Assembly (NCBI GenBank): GCA_965230985.1 | Contig: OZ246399.1 | Span: 62,001-126,000 of the forward strand | Reading direction: 5' to 3' | Source: UBA2211 sp035404185 | Lineage (GTDB): Bacteria; Patescibacteriota; Minisyncoccia; Minisyncoccales; Minisyncoccaceae | DNA length: 64,000 nt | Shown here: positions 58,194 to 64,000 of the stretch, piece after piece | Numbering within the stretch: position 1 is the stretch's first letter | Layout: every line of letters begins with the position of its first letter | Position numbers and translations under genes: made by a program | The notes under the pieces: generated by a model | What the model was told of the DNA's origin: nothing | Seen by the model: only the letters and a program-made list of their open reading frames with translations | Databases searched by the model: none

Positions 58194-59285
58194 TCAAGAC
58201 TCATTAATCTTCATGTTCTGTAAAATACCCAAAGCGATAAAAGTAAACAACAAATTACTACCCCCATAACTAACCATAGGTAAAGGAATTCCAATGACTG
58301 GCAAGAATCCTACATTCATTCCAATATTAATTGCCATTTGAATAAAAATTGATAAAGCAAGACCAGTAGCAAAAAGTCTAGTAAAATTAGAACGGGCATC
58401 AAGAGCAATTTTTAATATCCTCCAATACATTAATCCGAATAAAGCAAAAATAACTGTAGTTCCCAAAAGTCCTAATTCTTCTCCTATTGAAGAAAAAATA
58501 AAATCTGTCTGCGGCTCAGGTAAAAAACCATATTGAGTTTGCGAACCATTGCCTATTCCCTTTCCAAACAATCCCCCAGAACCAATACTTATCTTCGCTT
58601 GATTCTGATTCCAACCACCACCAAGCGGATCATCTTGAGGGGCAATAAAATTAAAAACTCTTTCTCTTTGATAATCTTTGAGCATAAAAGACCAAATACC
58701 AGCAAAAATCAATACAAAAGCTAAACATAATAGAAGAAAGTCTTTCACTCTTATTCCAGAAACTAAAAGGATTCCTATCCAAATAGAAATCACAATCATC
58801 ACTGACCCAAACTCTGGATGCAAAAATATTAAAACAGCAGGAATAAAAGCATAAATACCAGAGAGAATAATGTGTCTTATTCTATATAATTCAACGTGCC
58901 TTTTAGAAAAATATTTAGCCAAAATCAAAACTAAAACTATTTTAGTCGGTTCAATCGGATCAAAAGAGAATATCCCTATCTTGTACCAAGACTTAATTCC
59001 TCTAATCTCTGGAGCAAAAAAGAATACACCAATTAAAGCTAATATACACAAAAAATATAAGGTAAGGATTATTGATGAATTTTCCCTAATTGTTCTGTTG
59101 TCTATAAAACTAACTAAAAACATACAAACTAAACTAAAAACAAAAAAACCAATTTGCTTGTATAAATTAGAAAAATCTCCTGACGATGAAGAGCTATATA
59201 TTGAAACCATCCCTATTATCGCTAATAAAGAACTGGCAACAATTAACGTCCAATCCATTCTTTTAATGTGGCTCAAAAAAGGCAT
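58194..59285 (-). CDS. rodA: Peptidoglycan glycosyltransferase RodA
   Basis: 363 residues, about ten membrane segments. SEDS-family motifs 'HPEFGSVMIVISIWIGILLVSGI', 'QDDPLGGGWNQNQAKISIGSGGLFGKGIGNGSQTQYGFLPEPQTDFIFSSIGEELG' and 'GIPLPMVSYGGSNLL' favour RodA over FtsW. It polymerises lipid II for side-wall growth. It starts 1 base after ligA; no class B PBP is adjacent. Confidence 0.9.
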   Translation of the reverse strand: MPFLSHIKRMDWTLIVASSLLAIIGMVSIYSSSSSGDFSNLYKQIGFFVFSLVCMFLVSFIDNRTIRENSSIILTLYFLCILALIGVFFFAPEIRGIKSWYKIGIFSFDPIEPTKIVLVLILAKYFSKRHVELYRIRHIILSGIYAFIPAVLIFLHPEFGSVMIVISIWIGILLVSGIRVKDFLLLCLAFVLIFAGIWSFMLKDYQRERVFNFIAPQDDPLGGGWNQNQAKISIGSGGLFGKGIGNGSQTQYGFLPEPQTDFIFSSIGEELGLLGTTVIFALFGLMYWRILKIALDARSNFTRLFATGLALSIFIQMAINIGMNVGFLPVIGIPLPMVSYGGSNLLFTFIALGILQNMKINES

Positions 59286-59286
59286 A

Positions 59287-61317
59287 TCAAATTATCATCT
59301 TTAAAAACTCTTCTTCTTTTAATATTTTAACCCCTAACTTTTTTGCTTTTTCGTATTTGGAGCCTGGATTAACTCCAGAAACTAAATAATCAATATTCTT
59401 AGAAATTGAATCAGAAACCTCTCCTCCTAAAAGAACTATCTTTTCTTTGGCAACATCTCTACTCATTTTTTCTAAAGTTCCTGTTATAACAAATTTTTTT
59501 GCCAATAATTTTCCCTCTCTTTTTTCAATAAAATATTTAACTCCCCTATCTTTTAATTTCTTTAAAAATTCTTTGTTCTCTTTTAGGTGAAACCAATCAT
59601 ATATCGATTGAGCAACTACTGGTCCAACATCAGAAATGCTTTCTAATTCTTTAATTGAAGCATTTTCTATCTTCTCAATTGATTTAAAAGAAAGTGCTAA
59701 GTCAAAAGATGTTTTTAGTCCTACATTTCTTATTCCTAAAGAATAAATAAAACGAGAAAAAGAAACTTCTTTTTTGTTTTGAATATTTAAAACTATTTTT
59801 TTTGCTGATTTATCAGCAAATCTTTCTAGAGGAAGAATGTCACCTTCTTTCAATTCAAATAAATCTGAAGGGTCAGACAACAAGCCTTCTTCTATAAATT
59901 TCTCAATTATTTTTGGCCCCAAACCATCGATACTGAATGCCGAACGAGAAACAAAATGCTTAAACCATCCTATCTTTCTACTAAAACAATTATGATTAGG
60001 ACATCTCCAAACGATTTCATTTTCAGGCTTAACTAATTTTGTTTCGCATGATGGACAATTTGTAGGCATTTCAAAATTATTTTCTTTTCCTGTTCTTAAT
60101 TCAGGAAAAACTTTAATTACTTCTGGAATAACGTCCCCAGCTCTGCCAACAACTACTGTATCTCCAATCTTCAGCCCTAATCTTTCTATTTCTTTATCAT
60201 TGTGTAGTGTTGCCCTACTAACAGTAACTCCATTAATCTCTACTGGTTTTAAAATCGCAACTGGTGTCATTGCTCCGGTTCTTCCGACTTGAATTTTAAT
60301 ATCTTCAACTATTGTTGTTGACTGCTTCAGAGGAAATTTTAAAGCAATTGCTCCACGAGGAGCCTTGCCAGCCACCCCTAATTTATCAAAAACTTCATTA
60401 TTATTTATTGATATTACTAGGCCGTCTATCTCATATGGAAGCTTTTCTCTATTTTTTTGCCAATAAGCATAGAAATCAAAAACCTCATTCATATTCTTAC
60501 ACAGTCTATTGTACTTATTATTTGTTTTAAATCCTAATATTTTTAATATTTTATGTTCTTCTTCATGTGTCTTTTGACCAAAATCAGTTACTAAATCGTA
60601 AACATCTGCATCGAGATTTCTCTCAGATGTAATTTTTGAATCAAGTTGGCGTAAAGAACCAGCTGCTAAATTTCTTGGATTGGCGTAAAGAGGCAAGCCA
60701 TTTTTTCCTCTTTCTTTATTTGTTTTTTCAAATTCCTTTTTTGTTATTATCGCCTCCCCCCTAACAACAATATGAGTTAATTTTTTAAATGGTAACTTTT
60801 CTTTTTTTAAATCCTCTACAATATCCTTTTCTTCTCTTAGTTTAAGCGGAATTGCTTCAATTGTTTTTATGTTTTGAGTAACATCCTCTCCAATCTTTCC
60901 GTCTCCCCTTGTTGCACCAATTTTTAATATTCCTTTGTCGTAAATCAATTCTATAGCCAATCCATCAAGTTTTGGTTCGCAATAATATTCAATCTTTTCT
61001 CCGTGAAGAAGTTTTTTATTTCTATTTTCCCAATTATCCATATCTTCTCTTGAAAAGGCGTCATTCAATGACCGCATCATTTCCTGATGTTCAAATTTTT
61101 TAAAAGCACCTATTGGTTTTCCACCCACTCTCTGAGTCGGAGAATCGACAGTTACAAATTCGGGAAAATTTTGTTCTAAGTCAAAAAGTTCCTTTTTCAA
61201 GGAATCTAGTACTGATTCCGATATCTCTTCTTTATTTAGAACGTGATAAAGATAGCGGTGATGATTAATTAAATCTCTCAGTTTTTCTATTCTTTTTTTA
61301 GCTTCATCTTTATTCAT
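59287..61317 (-). CDS. ligA: NAD-dependent DNA ligase
   Basis: 676 residues, full length. Adenylation motif CEPKLDGLA near 113-121, OB fold, four-Cys zinc finger ('CPSCETKLVKPENEIVWRCPNHNC'), helix-hairpin-helix repeats and a C-terminal BRCT domain. It seals nicks during replication and repair. It begins 1 base after a pilX-like gene, so it is part of the pilus-gene operon. Confidence 0.96.
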   Translation of the reverse strand: MNKDEAKKRIEKLRDLINHHRYLYHVLNKEEISESVLDSLKKELFDLEQNFPEFVTVDSPTQRVGGKPIGAFKKFEHQEMMRSLNDAFSREDMDNWENRNKKLLHGEKIEYYCEPKLDGLAIELIYDKGILKIGATRGDGKIGEDVTQNIKTIEAIPLKLREEKDIVEDLKKEKLPFKKLTHIVVRGEAIITKKEFEKTNKERGKNGLPLYANPRNLAAGSLRQLDSKITSERNLDADVYDLVTDFGQKTHEEEHKILKILGFKTNNKYNRLCKNMNEVFDFYAYWQKNREKLPYEIDGLVISINNNEVFDKLGVAGKAPRGAIALKFPLKQSTTIVEDIKIQVGRTGAMTPVAILKPVEINGVTVSRATLHNDKEIERLGLKIGDTVVVGRAGDVIPEVIKVFPELRTGKENNFEMPTNCPSCETKLVKPENEIVWRCPNHNCFSRKIGWFKHFVSRSAFSIDGLGPKIIEKFIEEGLLSDPSDLFELKEGDILPLERFADKSAKKIVLNIQNKKEVSFSRFIYSLGIRNVGLKTSFDLALSFKSIEKIENASIKELESISDVGPVVAQSIYDWFHLKENKEFLKKLKDRGVKYFIEKREGKLLAKKFVITGTLEKMSRDVAKEKIVLLGGEVSDSISKNIDYLVSGVNPGSKYEKAKKLGVKILKEEEFLKMII

Positions 61318-61318
61318 A

Positions 61319-61669
61319 TTAAAAAGCAGCTTCTATCTTTCTGTTTATCGTATTGTATGTTCCTGTAGATTTTATACTGGTTCCTGACGCAACACAATTT
61401 GTTGATGGATTAATGATGACGGTATAATAATAATCGGTATCAAAATTATTTGTAAAGCTATCACAACTGCCGAGAATTCTGATATTATACAATGCTTCCT
61501 CTATTCCTGTATCAGCCGCATGAAATGCTTTAACTGAACCATCTAAACCCTCTACCATCTTTGCCCCTCCAATAATAATACTAGATAATCCCAAAGTAAT
61601 GGTTAAAAGAACCGACATTATAATTACTGTTATATAAACTGAGACCCCTTTTTGATTATTATTTATCAT
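61319..61669 (-). CDS. PilX-like minor pilus assembly protein
   Basis: 116 residues. A short N-terminus without the GF cleavage site, one membrane helix ('VYITVIIMSVLLTITLGLSSIIIGG') and 'AFHAADTGIEEALYNIR', the hallmark of PilX-type minor pilins ('AxxAAxAGIExAL'). It starts 1 base after the preceding pilin gene. Probably helps prime pilus assembly. Confidence 0.75.
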   Translation of the reverse strand: MINNNQKGVSVYITVIIMSVLLTITLGLSSIIIGGAKMVEGLDGSVKAFHAADTGIEEALYNIRILGSCDSFTNNFDTDYYYTVIINPSTNCVASGTSIKSTGTYNTINRKIEAAF

Positions 61670-61670
61670 G

Positions 61671-62252
61671 TTAAATATTTAATTTCCTTTGAGAAATGGT
61701 TGTCTGTACGATTAAAACTGGTGAATACATCGCTAAAGGAAGTGCTTTCATCTTAATCATAATTGTTATTCTTGGTTGATTCATATCTTCTGCACTACCA
61801 TCTCCTGATACATTAAAAGTTAAATCATCAACGCTAACCGAAGAAGATGTTATTGGCACCGCTGTTGTGCCAGGATTCTCATCCGTTGATCTAATTTCTT
61901 CTATTGCACCGTTATCAAGTAAAAATTTAAGACATTTATAAGTCAATGTTTTAGTATCATATGTTAAAAAAGATATAGAATCTGTTCCCGTTGCATAGTT
62001 CTCTCCTGCATTCTCCGCACCAATACAACTTCCATCCGAATCTTTCTCTGCCATTCTTATTGCTTTTGACATATACTCCAAGGCATAGCTTGATTGATTT
62101 AATAACCCCTGATTTTGTAAAATTCTTGTTTGAGTATCTAAAACAGAAGTAAAAATATTTACCAAAAGGACCGAAATAAAACCAAAAATAAGGATAGAGA
62201 CTAACATCTCAATTAAAGTAAAGCCTTTTGTCTTTTGATTATTATTTATCAT
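61671..62252 (-). CDS. PulJ-like minor pseudopilin
   Basis: 193 residues from ATG 62252, which overlaps the upstream stop (ATGA); a TTG 6 bases earlier is less likely. Prepilin leader 'TKGFTLIEMLVSILIFGFISVLLVNIF', then 'LLNQSSYALEYMSKAIRMAEKDSDG', as in PulJ/GspJ-type minor pilins. Confidence 0.8.
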   Translation of the reverse strand: MINNNQKTKGFTLIEMLVSILIFGFISVLLVNIFTSVLDTQTRILQNQGLLNQSSYALEYMSKAIRMAEKDSDGSCIGAENAGENYATGTDSISFLTYDTKTLTYKCLKFLLDNGAIEEIRSTDENPGTTAVPITSSSVSVDDLTFNVSGDGSAEDMNQPRITIMIKMKALPLAMYSPVLIVQTTISQRKLNI

Positions 62253-62758
62253 TTCCAATTATATAAATTTTCTTTTACTACCATTGAATTTGTTTTCCAA
62301 TAAACAGTAACTGTAATATCTAATTCATCAGTTCCTTGTGATAAAATTTCTATTTTCCTTGCGTACGGCGTTTCAATATCGCCTGTATTATTGCCATATT
62401 TATAAAATCCCGTAGAACCATCTATATATAAGCTTCTTCCTGGTGAAGACCAAAGAGTTAAAGCTCCTACGCCTTCTAAACTATAATCAGCCTCACAGCC
62501 AACAGTATCAATACATGTCTCTAGACCGCTATTCCAAGCTGCTTCTGCAACCCAATTACTATCTCTTATGTTCTTTACAATCTCTATTCCTTCTTGGCAA
62601 AGATAAGCAGCAATAAAACTCTCCCTTTCTATTTGAGTTTTTTTATTATATTTATAAACCGCCTGATAAATGCCCAAAACTCCTATTGTCACAATCAGAA
62701 TAGAAATAAGCATTTCTAATAAAGTAAAACCTTTTTCTTTTTTAAAAATATTATTCAT
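62249..62758 (-). CDS. PilV/GspI-like minor pilin
   Basis: 169 residues. 'KKEKGFTLLEMLISILIVTIGVLGIYQAVYKYNKKTQIERESFIAAYLCQEGIEIVKNIRDSNW' has the prepilin leader and the 'AxxLxxEGIEIVRNIRD' pattern common in pilus-modification proteins of this kind. Two further cysteines (about 97 and 103) may pair. Confidence 0.8.
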   Translation of the reverse strand: MNNIFKKEKGFTLLEMLISILIVTIGVLGIYQAVYKYNKKTQIERESFIAAYLCQEGIEIVKNIRDSNWVAEAAWNSGLETCIDTVGCEADYSLEGVGALTLWSSPGRSLYIDGSTGFYKYGNNTGDIETPYARKIEILSQGTDELDITVTVYWKTNSMVVKENLYNWK

Positions 62759-62762
62759 GTAA

Positions 62763-63314
62763 TTATTTGGTAACCTGAACCATCCCTGCGTTGTTAATTG
62801 TTATAGTCCTAGTCTTAGAAACATCGCTTGTTATACAAAGAGTAATTATTGCTGTCTTGCCAGAAGGAACTCCATCGATATAAGTTAAAGGATTTGGGGG
62901 CTCAAAAGAAACACTAAGAACATCTACAGAAGGAGGCGCTGTATCTACGAGTGTACAAATTTTAATTCCATTTTCAAGACTGATTGACTCTTTGGTGTAA
63001 TCTATTGATTCCCCATCATAAGCCATATTTACATCATCATCCTTTTCTTCATAAATAATATAACTATTGGGACTATTTAATTTATCAAAATATAATCCAT
63101 ATCCGTAAGTAGAAGTCCCTCCTGTTCCTATAGAGCCTGCCATTGCCATGTCTTGAGCTCTTCTTATGTCCTGTGCAAGCTTCTGGGCTGATCTTTCTAA
63201 TGCAAACATTTCATTATTTTTTCCATAATTTGAAAAAAGTGCAACTGTCATCACAGTTATAATCGATATTATAACTAGTACTTCAATTAACGTAAAACCT
63301 TTAACTTTTTTCAT
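62763..63314 (-). CDS. GspH/FimT-like pseudopilin
   Basis: 183 residues from ATG 63314, 2 bases after the peptidase stop. Leader 'KVKGFTLIEVLVIISIITVMTVALFSNYG', then 'ALERSAQKLAQDIRRAQDMAMAGS', typical of GspH/FimT. First pilin of the cluster and probably tip-forming together with the three that follow. Confidence 0.82.
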   Translation of the reverse strand: MKKVKGFTLIEVLVIISIITVMTVALFSNYGKNNEMFALERSAQKLAQDIRRAQDMAMAGSIGTGGTSTYGYGLYFDKLNSPNSYIIYEEKDDDVNMAYDGESIDYTKESISLENGIKICTLVDTAPPSVDVLSVSFEPPNPLTYIDGVPSGKTAIITLCITSDVSKTRTITINNAGMVQVTK

Positions 63315-63316
63315 AA

Positions 63317-64000
63317 TTATACCATTAAAGAAAAATACCAATTAATAATGTTATTCCCAAAGAAAAAACTAATTATCGTTCCTACTACAAGGAATGGTGC
63401 AAACGGGACTTCTGACCCAAATCCCTTCCTTTTCAAAAATACTGCCACTGAACCTATTATAGCACCCAAAAGAAAACCTAAAAAGAGTGCAACAATGGTA
63501 TTAGGAAAACCTAAAAGAAGACCTATTAATAAAGCTAACTTAACGTCTCCAAACCCCATCGCCATTCCTTTCGAAAAAAACCATATCAAAAAGAAAAATA
63601 ACGCTGCACCAAGAGATGAAGCTATCGTCAAAATTATTTCATGACTACTAATCATTCCATTAAAAAATGAATATAATAACCAGATAATTGATAAAAAAAT
63701 AGCTGGATAAACAACTTCATCGGGGATAATAAAATACTTTAAATCGAAAACAAAAATGACTATTAGAAAAGCCATTATTATCAACCAAAAAATTAATTGC
63801 AGAGAAAATATTGAACCAAGATAAATAAATACTAAAGAAAAAATAATAGCTGTTATTAATTCAATTAAAGGATATTGAAGAGAGATTTTCCTTTTACAAT
63901 ACCTGCACTTCCCCCTTAAAAAAACAAAGCTTAAGACTGGGAACAAATCCCATAATCCTAAACCATGATGACAATGAGGACAATATGATCTACCGACGAT
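63317..64000 (-). CDS. pilD: Prepilin peptidase, partial
   Basis: The 3' 227 codons of the gene; it continues past the right edge. The visible start 'GRSYCPHCHHGLGLWDLFPVLSFVFLRGKCRYCKRKISLQYPLIE' has the CxxC...CxxC zinc site. The aspartyl protease residues are in 'VFDLKYFIIPDE' and 'MGFGDVKLALLIG' (GxGD motif). It cleaves and N-methylates all pilin-like proteins of this window. Confidence 0.93.
   Translation of the reverse strand: MVGRSYCPHCHHGLGLWDLFPVLSFVFLRGKCRYCKRKISLQYPLIELITAIIFSLVFIYLGSIFSLQLIFWLIIMAFLIVIFVFDLKYFIIPDEVVYPAIFLSIIWLLYSFFNGMISSHEIILTIASSLGAALFFFLIWFFSKGMAMGFGDVKLALLIGLLLGFPNTIVALFLGFLLGAIIGSVAVFLKRKGFGSEVPFAPFLVVGTIISFFFGNNIINWYFSLMV

Noticed and set aside
62249..62259. 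Alternative genetic code with UGA read as Gly (Gracilibacteria/Absconditabacteria)
   Set aside because: TGA ends the pilV-like gene exactly where the next gene starts, and Gly codons are all GGN; code 11 fits everywhere.

Overview
The window looks like a piece of a Patescibacteria (Candidate Phyla Radiation, probably Parcubacteria-like) chromosome. The basis is an A+T-rich sequence with tightly packed genes, short RNA polymerase subunits (RpoB about 1062 residues, RpoC about 1195), a minimal set of housekeeping genes, RNase J, type IV pilus genes, and very large secreted beta-rich proteins carrying peptidoglycan-binding, lamin-tail and propeller domains. TGA acts as a stop codon (for example at the pilV-like/pulJ-like junction near 62250), so this is the standard bacterial code. 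The lineage is inferred; no 16S rRNA gene is present.

Layout. 1-7 kb: surface proteins (a partial exported protein, a calcium-loop/Thr-rich surface protein, a TPR protein, a giant S-layer-like protein). 7-9.4 kb: an ECF sigma factor and a DUF5667-type membrane partner, split by a HicBA toxin-antitoxin pair and preceded by a helically phased array of 14 TGTCC motifs. 9.4-12.2 kb: a winged-helix regulator, an unknown Cys-containing gene, RelBE-like and MazEF-like modules. 12.2-17.7 kb: a 1474-residue secreted lamin-tail/FN3/propeller protein with two small membrane proteins. 17.7-19.1 kb: a second HicBA and a Fic protein. 19.2-22.5 kb: clpB with a catalytically dead trypsin-like protein. 22.6-29.6 kb: small orphan cassettes mixed with rdgB, a pilin, a GT4 glycosyltransferase and rsgA. 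29.7-35.3 kb: small membrane proteins, tRNA-Ser(GGA), htpX/lemA, a third RelBE-type module, groES, a Nudix gene and an SdpI-like protein. 35.4-42.8 kb (+ strand): holin-like protein, secG, an oligopeptide-binding protein with an inserted peptidoglycan-binding domain, cupin phosphoglucose isomerase, CDP-paratose epimerase-like protein, RNase J, Nudix, trpS. 42.8-46.5 kb: an orphan gene, manB, a repeat-bearing pilin. 46.7-47.8 kb (+): rpsF-ssb-rpsR. 47.9-61.3 kb (-): recA, ftsK, rpoC, rpoB, rodA, ligA. 61.3-64 kb (-): four type IV pilin-like genes and prepilin peptidase, running off the edge.

Expression signals are unusually readable. At least ten genes have a sigma70-type -10 box only 6-9 bases before the start codon, which predicts leaderless mRNAs, and most genes have no Shine-Dalgarno sequence. 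In contrast, a handful of richer-G+C, single-gene cassettes of unknown function (10.2, 22.6, 23.4, 27.3, 29.0 and 42.8 kb) carry consensus-like promoters, Shine-Dalgarno sites and mostly their own terminators. They look like a separate class, possibly acquired.

The most interesting candidates for undescribed biology are the phased TGTCC array, the sigma-factor locus with duplicated TGTAAC-N16-CGTCTA promoters flanking HicBA, the orphan cassettes, and five degenerate tRNA-3'-end-like repeats in one orientation between 25.9 and 34.6 kb. All homology statements come from reading motifs; no search was run.
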